Shown: piece after piece, positions 36,482-49,868 of the stretch | Position numbering within the stretch: the first letter of the stretch is position 1 | How the letters are laid out: every line of letters starts with the position of its first letter | NCBI GenBank assembly: GCA_907163375.1 | Contig: CAJQUW010006985.1 | Span: 558,001 to 622,000 of the forward strand | Source of the DNA: Prostheceraeus crozeri | Taxonomy: Eukaryota; Platyhelminthes; Polycladida; Euryleptidae | Length of the DNA: 64,000 bases | Direction: 5' to 3' | The notes under the pieces: generated by a model | Told to the model about the DNA's origin: nothing | The model's input: only the letters and a program-made list of their open reading frames with translations | Databases searched by the model: none | Program-made: the position numbers and the translations under genes

Positions 36482-36620
36482 TATAGGATTTGAGACCCAA
36501 ATGTGAACATTTATTAATCCAAATGTAACATTACAAAAGCAAATACGATGCAGTCAGACCAATATGAACACTAGTTAATCCATATGACGACATTACAAAT
36601 GCAAATGCATCATTGATGTA
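36482..36620 (+). repeat. Inverted partner of 39590-39772; internally tandem
   Basis: TATAGGATTTGAGACCCAAA starts a block that is matched on the other strand, ending at about 39771, for some 75 bp. Within the block, two diverged units of about 60 bp follow each other (GTGAACATTTATTAATCCA and ATGAACACTAGTTAATCCA). Possibly the left end of a 3.3-kb element. Confidence 0.55.
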
Positions 36621-39589
36621 ACAAAAATGAATAGAATACAAAGCAAATGAAACTATTCCGAGCCAAATACACGCTTTGACTATTATACATCGAAATTGAT
36701 TGCGAAAGATGATCACGGCATGCTAATTCAGATTTAAAAACACTCAGTCAAAACACTGTCACTTTACAAAACTACCTTTTTACGTTAAGATGTCTGACAA
36801 AGTCAAAGTAGAGGAATACGCCAACAAAGCAATTCTGATCTTTCTGTGCACCATTTCACATCATGGCGCTGCGTCACACAGGACAGGTTATTGTTCTCCT
36901 CAACAATCGAGCATGACGTGCTGATCATCTCTTTTATCATTTTTCTATCTCCGAATGATAGAGTACACTATGTTCTACCAACACCCTTTACTCGCGCTAG
37001 TGTATTTGTTTTCATTATTTTCCAGGTGAAAGGTGAAGTCCAGGCTGTATAGCACAATGTTATGGACCATTGGGGAGGTCCTACCGGCAAAGTTGGACCT
37101 TGGGTTTTACCTTGGCCTTGGGTGACATTGGGTGCTCTACCCAAGGTTCCAAAAAAACTTGGGTCGTAAAAACAAACTTGGTCCAAGTTTAAAACATTGT
37201 CTTCGGCTAATTTTTCACTAGGCTTTAATATACAAGCACGCATTTGAGGAAAACAGAAATTATATTGTTTGAATTTATGATATTATGCGATATGAATCGC
37301 TACATTGTATTAATCTCAGCTGATGATGACAGCACTCAAATGATATTAGTGAGCTTGTTAAACTTTCTGTTTTTATAATTTGATATGATAATTTGATAAT
37401 GCACGATCCATATCATTTGATTAGTTCTCATGCATGCAAACGCTGATAAATGCAATTATTGTACGACAGTGTAAACAGAAGTCGATAACTGATCATACCA
37501 TATTCGTCAATTTTTAATTCACGGACAGACGCGTCATTTTTCAGAGTAATGGGTATAAGGATGATTCATTGCAGCCGCTATCCGCTTGCCACTGAATAAA
37601 GCTTAGCAATGTTTTAGCATTTTATATGCCTTTTGTTTGAAGGTAAAGTAATATTAAATGAGCAAAACGCGCTGCATGCATAGTGCAAGTATCAACAAGG
37701 CATGGCAGGTTTAAAGCATATTCATGTGAAAACACAAGCAACAGGACAAGTTGTTCAACATCTTTCATAAAGCAAATGCAGAAATTAAGGATAAGGATAG
37801 AGGTTTGATTTTGCACACGGCATTGGGTTATTAGGTCAATATAATTTGATAACACTAAATGTAACAGCTCACATTCATGATAGTATGTCGCATTGGTCGA
37901 CAGTATCCAATACATTAATCAAGAGTGACCAAAAGACAAGCCTACTTATACTAACAAACTATACTTCAATTCCTCAAGCCGCATTTGAGTTCTTCGATGC
38001 AATGAATACTTTATTCAGGCCTACAGTATGAGTTAAACCTACAGTATAATAAGGAGGGTGATTCGGAGCAGTATCGCATTTTTGCTGCAGTTCTTTCCAA
38101 TCCATGAGGCGCGATCTCGGCTTTTGTGACTTAAAGTGACTAATGGCGCATTTTCAAACTAATCCTCAAAAATCGATAGATTTAACACTTTGGAAAGGAA
38201 TATTCATTAACTATTTAGAAAAGTGCTTCTTCGAAAATTTTGCCTGGTTGTGATGGCACTTTAATCAGATTTAGTCAAAGTGCGGTAATCAGCTTTAACT
38301 AAAATTCTCATTTAGTCCTGATGTTGATACGATATGTGTTTATCAAAAGATATTAATAGGATAAGAACAAACTACGGTGACAAAATAAAGTTAATTAAGA
38401 AAAATATTGAGTGTGAAGTGTAAAGAAAACTTGCTTATGGGCTAATTTATTAATGAGTGTCTTGAGGAAAGGAAATGAAAACAGTTTTGGATAAATGAAT
38501 ATAGGCAAGCACTAGATGTTCATCAGTTTCAAGCAAGTCGTATCCACCCACTGCCAGCAAATGTATGAAAAAATCGGCAAAAGTTGTTGGAAAATTATCG
38601 AAGTCCACTGATGGTTGAGCGAATCATGCCTGATCAGAGAAGGGCTTTGTCCTTAGGATTTCTCTTGGAATACTTTATTATTAGTTTCTCTGGGACATGC
38701 ACGCCTTGAAAATCGGGCCAGGAAAGCAACACGTACTCACATGGAGGCATTCAGTACGCTTTGCATTAAGTCATTTGAGAGAGCAGCGGTCTCAGTAAGA
38801 GACATTGACCCGTTATAGCTTCGTACAGTTCACAGATAGTTTTATCGTTTCTTCCTTACATCTCAAGTCGAAAAATAATGGAACAGGAATTAAGTATTTC
38901 GTTTGAATTACTCAGGTCTCATTTATGATAAAGGCCGTGTACGAAGGCAAATCCTAGAGGTCCTCTGATGTAGAGTATGCATGTGATATCAATTATTAGT
39001 TTGATGCATGCCTAATCTGCTCTTCGTTTGCTCGTAGGAGTATAAGGAATACCTGCAACGAAAGACCTGACAGCTAAATAAGGTGCAGATTTTAAAAACT
39101 TATGTTCGTGTTGTGGGTTTTTGACCCAGGTTTGTGAAAAAAACTTGGGGGTCAAGCCCAACCCAAGTTTTTGCCCAACCATGCTCCCGGCACGCCATAG
39201 ATTCTGTCAAGCCAAGTGCTTAAAGATGCTCAAGTATTTGAAGATGATATGTTAAGTTGTCCATTAGGGGTCCACCTAAAAAGCGCTGATTGAGTAAAAA
39301 ATGGACTGGTAAGTGCCTTGTTGAAGTTATACTCAATATGTAGTATTCGCTGTGGGAATGTCCCAACTTCCATTATCATATTACTCGTGAGGGGCCTTTT
39401 ATTGGCAGCCGATATACGCAAGTACGGCATTGTATCATATGACAACCTAATAATGCAAATTCGCTTCTTGAATGTCGCGCTTGATCTACAGTCATAGACT
39501 GATTTTCTAGAGCTATGGTCTAAGAGGTCCATCAAGATCCCATGTTAATGTCATATTAGGTTTGGAATTGTCTCATTTGGTCTGAAATT
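36621..39589. other. No gene recognised; possible interior of an inverted-repeat element
   Basis: CTTGGG/CCCAAG-rich stretches occur at 37085-37190 and again, inverted, at 39110-39185, at similar distances from the outer inverted pair (about 600 bp on each side). Between them I find no open frame above 101 codons and no transposase motif. Confidence 0.4.
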
Positions 39590-39772
39590 TTAGGTTTCAG
39601 ATTTGGTAAGAAAGGGTCGCATTTGGCTCAAAATTATAGGTGTCAGATATTATTTGGAATTGTCAATTGTCATATTTGGTTAGGGATCCTTGGTTTAGAA
39701 TAAGGATATCTGCTTTTACACTGTCGCATTTGGATTTACAATATTCACGTTTGGGCCGCAAATCCTATACAC
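39590..39772 (-). repeat. Inverted partner of 36482-36620 with short degenerate tandem units
   Basis: On the minus strand it starts TATAGGATTTGCGGCCCAAA. Units around TCGCATTTGG / TCTCATTTGG / TCATATTTGG repeat irregularly through 39550-39740. Confidence 0.55.
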
Positions 39773-41379
39773 CACAACCAGCTTAAAAATCATCACATGG
39801 ATCTCCACAAGTGGTGACCGATTTGTTTGAAATGTAAAATTAGCCTTTCTCAATGTATCTTGAGTGAGATAGAAATTTCCTCTTTCTGTAGACATATTAT
39901 GTATAATGCGATAATGTCAAAACTCAAAGTTTTTATCTTACAATAGATGGCAGTGTTGCCAGAGCATTGAAATTTGAAATATACTGAGCTCCTGAAATTA
40001 TGCAGTCAGCACACTTTAGCTGGAGCGCTGCGATGCGGGTGGACCGGATACCCTTCCTGCCGACTTCTAATGAAGCTCTCGGGGCTCGACCCCAAGATCA
40101 AAAGATGAACAGACAAAGCACTAAAGCACTGTGCCACGGAGAGTTTATTACCCCGTCCACTACCTGCAGTTTAGTTAAGATAACATCTGGTTTACGTTTT
40201 CATCAAATCGATTTTACAAGTAAGCGTTTGAATAGAGTTTAATTGGGTCATCACTTTCCGTGTTTGAGTAATTTTTTATGGGATAGAATGCGCTAAAATG
40301 CGCAATATGTTTAATGATGAAGCTATGGGGTGAAGATTGATCCTATCCCAATGTTATGGACTCACGTTAGTGGAAATTGAGCCAATGGCCTGAACTCAAC
40401 CTCTGGAAACATTGACAGTTGGAAGGACGAAAGTAGAAATTCATGCTTTGCTTGGTTGCATCTGTCATCCAACATCATCACTAATGTCAAACTCAGGCAC
40501 CAGATCGCTCACCAAACCATTTCTCTGACGCCGTAGAAACAGAAATTGAACTGTATAAGAATCGTTCCGAAAAGTACGATAGTTGATCGCCAAGAAGAGT
40601 GCTCCAAATATTAGCTCCCTGGGGATCTGTGCAGTCCATAACTCAAAAGACTTCAATGAAAGAAAAGCAGTTACTCCTTGAGAATTCATATAAATTGAGA
40701 ACATGAAAGAGAAATCTGACAGAATTGATCGATCCATAGAAAATTGATGGTAGCATATTCAGTAGTCTGAGAATGTGGATATTGAAACACAGCCTGAATA
40801 AGCTGTGATCGCCTATTTCGTTGACAATAAAATAGACTGCCACAATCACATACGGTTCGAGAAATTCTGCCACCACCCTCTCATAGAAGGTCACCTAAGA
40901 GCAAGGGTTGAACATAGATCACCACACAGTGGTGCATAGGAGGGTGTACACTGGACAGTGTATCTATCAACGTTTGCCAATATCATATTAAGTGGAGAAA
41001 GAGAGAAAATAAAGGAGAAATCACACGAAAGAGAAAAAATCTGTCAAAAAAGGTGATGGTGGATTTTGCTACAGAATTTCTTCAACATTGAAGTATTCGA
41101 TAAGAATGGACAGCAGCTGTTAGTTAGTGATAATTTCAGTTGCCTGGTCAAGCACCGATCTAATGTTATGTGTGTTTCTAGATTTTAAGAAGAATCAAAC
41201 TGCTGAAATCTGCTTAAGTTATGAATTTATGTGGCAAAGTGACATAGAGTAAGTTATTTTGTCAAAGTGATTTTGTATTTAACAGGAAATGATTTTATTC
41301 GAGAAACCTTTTAAAATAGACCAACATGGAGCCGGTACTTTCCCATTGTCAATCACTGGCCGCTCTAATCCTTCATTAT
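39773..41379. other. No gene recognised
   Basis: A GC-richer segment at 39990-40160 has a 12-bp stretch GGCTCGACCCCA resembling a polymerase III B box, but no A box or tRNA fold that I can see. The other open frames, up to 90 codons, are unassigned. Confidence 0.45.
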
Positions 41380-41382
41380 TAT

Positions 41383-42066
41383 TAGTCATGCAGCCAGAAC
41401 GAGTTTCTGCAGGGAAATGAGCGAAAATGAGACCTTCACAGAATGATGCACACACTATGCCTACTACAAATCAGCGCGTCTGCCGAGTTCTAGTCAGTTC
41501 CTTTCTTGTCAGACACGATCAAGGAAAAATACATGTTAATCCAATGGGACGTAGATTGACGCTTTTGGCAAAAATCAAATTTCCATGTTTTCTCTGATTA
41601 AGCGAAAAGTAAAAAGTTTAGAGCCATGATTTTTGACATGGAATGTCTTTAGGTCATTTCCTGTTATGTGCGTGTTCTTTTCGTGTTTCTGATCTGTAAT
41701 GTATGCGAGATTGTGGTATAATGTGGATTAAATTGCTAAAAATACTTGTGGTTGCCGACTTTAGGAGGCTTGCCAAATCTGAATGCATTTGACATCACAG
41801 ACAGGGGTGCATGATTTTGATACGATATTACTTGAAGACAGTCCTTGTCAAAAATTATGACTATAGGCTTAGTACTTTTGGCTTAATCAGAGAAAACAGA
41901 GAACATTTCATTTTTGTGAGTTTCTTTGATCGTGTCTGACAAGAAGAGGAACTAGTTAGAACTCGGCAGACACGCAGATTCGTAGTAGGCATTGGGTGCA
42001 ATCACTCTGTGGAAGTCTCAGTTTCGTCCTCGCTCCCTGCAGAAACTCACTCAGGCTGCCGGACTA
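41383..42066. mobile_element. Foldback MITE family M1, copy B (684 bp)
   Basis: Same architecture as copies A and C, but the left end is altered (TAGTCATGCAGCC) while the right end is intact (GGCTGCCGGACTA). The flanks, TAT and AGC, no longer match, so this is an older copy. Confidence 0.85.
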
Positions 42067-44041
42067 AGCAGAGTATTGGTTTTTCATGACTATAACACAA
42101 GTTTGTTCACGGTCAGCTCAGCATTCTTTCGTGGAATTTTATTCTAAATGTCGACGTTTTTGAATTTTTATAATGTCATATTCATCCTATTAATATCTGC
42201 ATTTTTTTAAGTCAATTTCTTACAATGACAGTTTCAATTAGCAATAGTCTCGGATAAAAAAGTAACAAATTACACTGTATTTAACTCAAAGTAACATTCA
42301 GGTGAGACAGTGCTGCCTATAACAGACGCAAAGATAGTGCAACCAAGCAAAGGATATTACAACTGATCAGCACACCGAATCCGTTATCGTAATCACTATG
42401 CAGAGCTGGGGTTTCAGCTTTCAATTTTATTTTGTTGTTTGCTAGACCCGGCATAGCAAAAGTCGTTGATGTGAGTGAAGATTGTTCACATGTGAAGCAA
42501 TCCAAACTCCAAGTTACTTCATCGAGAAATAACGTTGACCGATTATCGCTTTCATTTCTGACTTTCGTGTGTTGATCACTTTCGGCAGAGGCGGTAAGTC
42601 AGTGCGCTTATCAGCAGCAAACCTATAATTTTCAGATTTGGAACATGCCCGCATCATTCATCCTATTCTTCATTTACAACCGATTTCCAAATGGAAAAGT
42701 TGGAGAGCCTTTTACCATCAATAAACGATCATGTCATGTAACAGCTCGTTTGATTAATGTTTATCGTTCTATTATAATGGAAAATTGAGCACAGTCTGAA
42801 AATGATGGAGACGTTTTCTTACGAGGCTTTGTCTCGTCTTAGATTTGAACTTCTGACCGAGAAGGAATGAACCCTCTAAATGAGTTGTAAATAAAACTCC
42901 ATTTTTATATGATGTTCAAGCTTAAAGTGGATTCCTTCATCATTAAAAAGACATTATGTAAACAAGCTCCGAGTTTCATAACTCCACTTAAAATATTTCT
43001 TCTTGGAAACCGGTAATAGGCATTGCACTTCAAAAATTGAAGAAATAGATTGATTTCCACCGATCCGTACACTAGAGTTCAGAAAAATAAACAGGTCAGA
43101 CAAGCAAGCCATTTCAATACATTGTTCCTAATTGATGGTTAAATTTAGAATCGATTCTAATTTAGTTCTCTTTCAATACACGCTAGTCTACAAAAATGCG
43201 AATTAGTAGCTCGTAATTGAGTTTGATAAACCACTATGGGAAGACCATGAAGGTAAAGTACATGCAATTGTATTGCTTAATTTGCGCGTGCATGTTATTG
43301 AAGAATAATACGCGTTTAAAGATAAGCCTAATTAAATGTAGAATTCGATTCTCCCATTAATTCTCAATTGCGCTGTTGAAATCGCATGAAGGAACAACAA
43401 TTTGCGTACACCTAAATGTCTGAGATACTAGATGAATAATGGAATTCTACCTCGGCATTTCACACAAAGATTCATGGAATTGTGCCAACTCAAACACTAT
43501 AAAGCAATAAGCAATTAAAATGCACTTTTAGATAGGCTTAAATTTTACAAGTACAATGTATATGCATGTATATATCATAAATTCTAGTGATAGATGTGAA
43601 TTACAGTAAAAACAATTAAGTGTAAACACTTTTAGAAGCACATAAAACAACTGAATGTAGGCTGCAATAGCGATGTAAGTTATGAAAAACGATAGGTATT
43701 GTTCAATACATTCTCAATTTTAAAGCTACTAAAGAGTTGTAAATTTATGTTGAAGTCATGGATTTACACTTAATTGGTCACAATTAGGTTGCTCTGGTGA
43801 CTCCTAGCACTATGATCCGCCTACTACAAGACCGGCAGAAGCCCACATAGTCCCACAGAGAGCTTCCTTCCGAAGAATTTAATAAACCTTTTTCCTGAGT
43901 CAGTGTGTGCACTTTGAAGAATGTGTGAGTTGTGATCAAACAATTGTATACTGTACACTTGAGCATTAACCTTAATTTCTAAATGATTTAGACCATGAAA
44001 ATTGCTGATCCGTAATTAAATGGGTCTACTACCACTAAGGT
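42067..44041. other. No gene recognised
   Basis: AT-rich. No open frame above 62 codons and no repeat match except the element that follows. Confidence 0.55.
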
Positions 44042-44043
44042 TA

Positions 44044-44748
44044 CACTGTAAACTGTAGACAGCCAAAAATCAGACAAAATAACAACCAAAATGATCAGAC
44101 AATTGCAACAGACAACATGAGACAATGAACAACCAAAAGTGGCTGTTCAGAGCAGACAAGATGAGACAATTATTCGCCTAAATATCAGACTATTGTGTCT
44201 ACTTTTCTAAAAGTATTGTCTCTCAAACTCGAAGTGTTTAAATGTGATCAAACTATTCAACATCAGCTAATGGTAACCAGTCACTCCTAATCACATAGGT
44301 TCTAACTCTGCTCTACTAATTCACACTCGCATTATGAACAACTCTGATACTGTACAAGTCCACTATGTCAAGTTTAACTTTAGGGAAGTATAACCTTAAA
44401 AGCTGTAAAAACATTGTAAAAACAGAATTAAAAGATGGCATCAATACGTCAAATATCCAGACCTGTTATTGCCATGCCTCAAGGTGTATACAAAGAACCC
44501 TACTTATTTACAACATTGTATATTCTATAATTGAAAATTATCAAGGATGCCATCCAATTTCAATAAAAGTGTATATATTAGTCATAAGTAGTATGATAGG
44601 CAGTAAACGCAATAATGTAAATTAGTTCGTGCGATGAGACAAAAATTGTCTGACAAGCAGGAAATTTGTCTGATAATACGTAGTAAGTGCCAAAATACTG
44701 ATGCGGCTCACAAATTGTCCGATAAGTGGCTGTTTACAGTTTGCAGTG
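44044..44748. mobile_element. CACTG-ended non-autonomous DNA transposon (705 bp)
   Basis: The left end CACTGTAAACTGTAGACAGCC mirrors the right end, read inverted as CACTGCAAACTGTAAACAGCC. TA flanks both sides (44042-44043, 44749-44750). The motif CAGACAA, or close variants, recurs many times inside both ends, like subterminal transposase binding sites. No transposase. CACT-type ends recall the CACTA/EnSpm group, but the 2-bp flank is short for it. Relatives at 54175-54401 and 57118-57327. An 86-codon frame inside has no motif. Confidence 0.8.
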
Positions 44749-44750
44749 TA

Positions 44751-45634
44751 GTAATCGCAAGATTCTGAATTCTTTTAAAACCACTTCACTGCGGCCAATA
44801 TATTTGACTAAAATGCCTCTTCTTGTCAAATGATCACACCGGAATCGAATGAGCTATTTGTACTCACTTATGATTGAACATTAAGAAAGGTCTGGACAAG
44901 TGATTTCTGGTGATCAGTGCTCTCTGAAGCTAAATCCGGGGTTTACATCAGCCTGATAGAAAAGGAGAAATTTTCATGGCTTCATGTCGCAGTGGATCAC
45001 GGGATCACGGGATTAATAGAGTAGATATTCAGTTCTTTTATGAGTGCAATTCCAATACTTTAATGCTTTCCAATACTCATATTGTTCATTAGATCAATAC
45101 AAGCAGTTTAAGCAATATACATTATATTTTCACCCGTCACAAATTGTAATCGCTTCAAGAATGGGTTCCTCATGTATAGAGATCCCTTATTCGCATATCA
45201 AGAGTCTATAGGAAAATCTAATTAGTAAAATACCTGAATTTTTCAGTTGTGCCTCTGCAAACACGCTTACTCCAATAAAATTGCAGGTGTGTCGTGAAAT
45301 CAAAAACTAGGGTACCTCGAATAGAGGTTGTATTCGACAGCAATCCCATCAAGCTCGTCACATTGGTCACATGATGAGGTCACATTGGTATATCAAGTTC
45401 GTCTCAATGTAGTCGCATATTAACTGTAATGTATCAGGTTAATTCCATCAATAGATGTCTGTGACCAATGCGATTTCTGTTGAATAGGCTCGATATTCGA
45501 GGTAGGCCTATTCTAGCTTTGATTTCACTTCATTTTGCTCGACAATTTAGCAGATATATATATTACGAGTATTACCCTTATCTATAGAGTGATTGCTGTG
45601 AATTGATGTGGATAACCAGATTGCAAAAAATGCG
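44751..45634. other. No gene recognised
   Basis: Contains the direct repeat GGATCACGGGATCACGGGAT at about 44995-45014. No open frame of note. Confidence 0.5.
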
Positions 45635-45637
45635 TAT

Positions 45638-46363
45638 TAGTCCGGCAGCCAAAGCGAGTTTCTGCAGGGAACGACACCGAAAATGAGACTTTCACAGAAT
45701 GATGTACACTCTATGCCTACTACGAATTCGCGCGTCTGCCGAGTTCTAGTGAGTTCCTCTTCTTGTCAGACACGATCGAAGAAAAACACATGTTAATCCA
45801 ATGGGAGGCAGATTGCAGTTTTTCGGCAAAAATGAAGTTTTGTGTGTTTTCTCTTATGATTTAAAAAGTACTTGGTCTAGAGCCATAGTTTTTGACAAGG
45901 AATATCTTCAGGTCATTTCTTATCAGGTTCTTGAACATTTATCTATGAAACTACATGCTATCAGATTTGACAAGCCTCCTACTGTCGGCAAGCACCAATA
46001 TGTTGGCCCACTTTATCCACATTGAACCACATTATCGCATACATCGCCGATCAGCACGATAATATCACATACACATGAAAAGAAATGACCTGAAAATATT
46101 CCATATCAAAAACTATGGCTCTAGACCAAGTACTTTTTAAATCATAAGAGAAAACATACAAAATTTCATTTTAGCCAAAAACTGCAATCTGCGTCCCATT
46201 GGATTTACATGTGTTTTTCTTTTATCCTGTCTGACAAGAAGAGGAACTCACTAGAACTCGGCAGACGTGCCGATTCGCAGTAGGCATAAGGTGTACATCA
46301 TTCTGTGAAAGTTCTCATTTTCGGCCTCGTTCCCTGCAGAAACTCGCTCTGGCTGCCGGACTA
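45638..46363. mobile_element. Foldback MITE family M1, copy C (726 bp)
   Basis: The best preserved copy: TAGTCCGGCAGCC...GGCTGCCGGACTA, flanked by TAT on both sides (45635-45637, 46364-46366). The arms agree with each other over about 300 bp with few differences. The 74-codon frame at 45801 is an arm artefact. Confidence 0.92.
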
Positions 46364-46366
46364 TAT

Positions 46367-48387
46367 GTGCACATGAAAAGCTAATCATAATTATTGATTT
46401 TTTTATTGAACTCTTGTGATCAATGTCTCATCTTCATAAAAAATGTCTCTGAAAAGAAAATTAACAATAGAAGATTCATCAAACGAATTTAGGTGGAGTC
46501 AATGAACGAAAAGATTTTTCTTGAATTAAACGTTTTTGTAATTGCGCAATCTAAGACAGGTGACAGCCGATTCAAACATGGCAAGAAATTTCCCTGTTCA
46601 AAGAACATCAATCCATATAGGTTGACCATTGTGGAGCTGCAAGCCTAATCGCATATCAATTCATTCTTTGTCTGTCCTTCTTACATTTACTTTTCCGTAA
46701 GAATAATATTAAATCAGTCAAAGTTTTGCACTCTCATTTACACGTTCCCGGATTATCGTAAATATATGCTGTGAACATCAAAGTCTACTTCAAGAATATA
46801 GGTATATGATAAGCATCTACATAACAAAAAGATAATCTGAAAATTAGTCATTCATGAAAATGCGGCGGTCATATGAAAACAATGTCAACTGCTTTGCAAG
46901 CATCAACTGATTGTACATTTTGATGATGATTTCACCGAGGTGGTTGATTTATATTTCCACACATTAGTATAGTTTGATTCCTTTGATGTAGCGAGCTGTG
47001 AAAATTAAGTTTTCATATCATGTTGTTTGCGGATGTAAGCTTTTTATGAGGATGAAAAATAAATACATGTGCATAAATTATCTAGGAAAATGTTTTTCCT
47101 AATTCAAGTTTGATTAGTGTTTTGATGGGTATAAGTTCCCTGGCTTCAAGGATGAATGAGTGCCGCTGTTGAGTGTGCCACAGGCCTACTGGAAAGAAAA
47201 AATCGAATTCAAATTAAACCATTGACACAGTTTTAATGTTTCTATTTTACATTCAACTACAAAAACAAACTTTGCTACGTAATACGAAAAGATGACACGC
47301 TTTCCAGCTTGTGCTATGACAAAATGAAACAACGGGCAGACGCGACAAACATGAAATACCATCATTAAACATGAACCGGTTTGGTGCATGCACAGCACCA
47401 AATTGTAAAAATTAATTGATTTTTCTTAATGTCCTTTGCGTTACATTCTCACAAAATTTTTAGTTGGTGATTTCCACCAATTTAGTAAGCAGTTCAATAA
47501 CAGCTGCATTTGTCCAACAAATATCATGAGAGCTGGTGGCAACTATTTTGAATAGCATTGAGATTACTTGAAACGTTTTTGTTTGCTCAATCACTTTTTT
47601 CAACACTTTAACTGCTCGACAATTATTTTCATTCATAATGTGAACAGGTTGAATCAATACTCATTTTATCATTATAATCTGCTGTCAATGTCCGCATGAA
47701 AGTCGTGGGATAGAACTTATGATGATAAAAAACTTTCTCATGTGATTGATTATTGGAGAAAAGCTTTGGAATGTTTCCTAATGATTCATTGTCACTGTGT
47801 GTATATTTCCTATCCAACAGTAATGCGCTGCCATTTGTGATGAGCGATCAATTTTCATGATCTTGTATACCTTTGTGTCAAAGATAAGTCATCCCTATTA
47901 TGGTTGGTGTCAATCAGATAAACATATTGGTGTTATTCATCTGTATATAAAACATTTGAATCCTATCTATCATACTTTCAAATATCATTCATAAAATGTC
48001 GATAATGGACGCATTCTTTAGGAGATAAAACTAAAATGAAATGGAAAACCATCCACTTTACAAGATAGATTATTGACATCAGAAGGCAAAAAGAAAGATG
48101 AGAGAAATTTGAAAGTACTAACTTTTCAAAGTTGACTTTTCTGGTATTGGTACCTGCTTCGACTGTCGGAATTTGATTTAAAGGGTGACGATGACCTGAC
48201 GATGAATATAAATGTCTATAGAATCAGATACTATCCAAATGAAATGTGCGCCAGCCATTAAGGGCTGTTGATTACATTTTCACAATTGAAAATGCTGATT
48301 TACTTTCCCATCAAATTTCAGTCGCAATGCATGCAATTAGAATATTGATATGATACTTGTACTTAATGACATAGAGTAGGGATATAT
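46367..48387. other. No gene recognised
   Basis: No repeat match and no open frame above 71 codons. Confidence 0.55.
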
Positions 48388-49125
48388 AGGTAGAGTGTCG
48401 ACTCAAAAAAGTATCTGTATACAGTAAAAAATTTATATGAAAGGATTCAGTTTTTTACGGAGATAACGTTCACGTAGTCCAAAAAATTATTTGAGCATTT
48501 TTAAAAAAGTCAAAATTTTGACAATTTATATACTACCGAGATCGCGGCCCTATATAAGTAGCATGAATCAAGTTGGATATCAAAAGGAATGAATATTTGC
48601 TAATAAGCATCCTAACTAAGCGGAAATTAAGCTGATGATGAAGGTTATTTCATGAAGTCTTCATGAAAAAGTCGCGATACTATTCTTGTTTTCATGGCAG
48701 AAATTTCATGTTTTTTATTCAATTTTAACCGGCATGATTTTATGATTCACAAAATTCATGTTTCATTTCTTGAATCTGAATAATGTTGTGGACCCATTTA
48801 CATCTTTCAAAGTTAATTGAAATCATTGTCTTTGATTATGTTCAATTGCTCTACCAGTGGCAAGTTACCTGTGATATGATCTCGGTTAAGAAAATACTCT
48901 TGAGGTTGAGCATGAAAGCAATAGCAGGTCATTCAGTTGCTAATTTAACAAACATTACCTCTCCAAGGCTGTCATGACACTGAGAATCTGCAAAATAACA
49001 TCATTCCTTCTGCATTATACAATCATGATCACTCAATTCCGTGGCAGTTTCCTCAAAACTGCAAAAATTGTTTATCTCACATTTGGTAACAATTACAAAC
49101 TATATCCTCTCGAGTTCATTTAACA
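48388..49125 (-). repeat. Repeat family R2, the longest continuous copy
   Basis: Starts AGGTAGAGTGTCGACTC and ends CTCTCGAGTTCATTTAAC. About 738 bp without internal insertion. It provides the empty site for MITE copy A at AAGCAATAGCAGG (about 48915). Not coding. Confidence 0.82.
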
Positions 49126-49868
49126 AAATCGAAAGTTTATAGTTTATACACATTGGGGATTTAATAAATGCGAAGTTACCACCTTACCTAATATACCTAC
49201 TCTATGCTTAATGCGATTGTGCATGATTGTGAGCCTACTAGATAATCAGAGTGGAAGCTGAGTCCGGGCCTAAAGCGAACCTTCAAAGCGGGTCCGCTGA
49301 TTTTCAAGATAATTTACTTTGACGACCCCTTAAACATCACATATCTTTCATACCCCATTGATGCACAATTGAGTTTGATTTTAACGGTTTGCAATCGTAC
49401 CCATCATGACGAAGGCTGGGATATTAGATTCGCTGACACAAATGCATGATCTACTCATGCAAGAATGATTCTAGCAGCAATTGATTGAAAGACCAACGCG
49501 GTCTACACACAAGAAGTCATGAAAGCGATTTTTGAGGAATGTGATATAAGTCTCAAAGAATTGGCGGAAATAAGTTACTGATAACCGAGTAATTGGGCAA
49601 TTCAACAAAAAATGAGACATTAGTCAGACGGAAAAATAGAGACGTGTTAAAGCTGTCGCTCGCCTTTGATGTCCTAAAGATATTCTTCGAAACCCTTACA
49701 ATTTAGTATATAGTTTCATCTGATGACTGTCGCAGCAATTCGTAAATAACTCTTCCTCATAATTAATTTAGTTGAATTTCAAGGATTCACCATACTTTCA
49801 AAAGTAATTCTTCAGTAACCAAGCATTTCAGCTGAAATAAAATATGCCCATAAAACTTCAAAATTAAA
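49126..49868. other. No gene recognised
   Basis: Spacer between the R2 copy and the Penelope-like fragment. The fragment may extend leftward, but I cannot recognise reverse transcriptase motifs here. Confidence 0.45.

Noticed and set aside
36968-37243. 91-codon minus frame with a Gln/Gly/Pro-rich middle
   Set aside because: It runs through a CTTGGG-rich repetitive stretch, so the apparent composition is a product of the DNA repeat.
40020-40110. tRNA-derived SINE candidate
   Set aside because: GGCTCGACCCCA resembles a B box, but I could find no A box at the right distance, no tRNA fold and no second copy.
48388-49125. R2 as an LTR of a retroelement
   Set aside because: No TG...CA ends, no internal element next to any copy and no clear target duplication, so I left the family unclassified.
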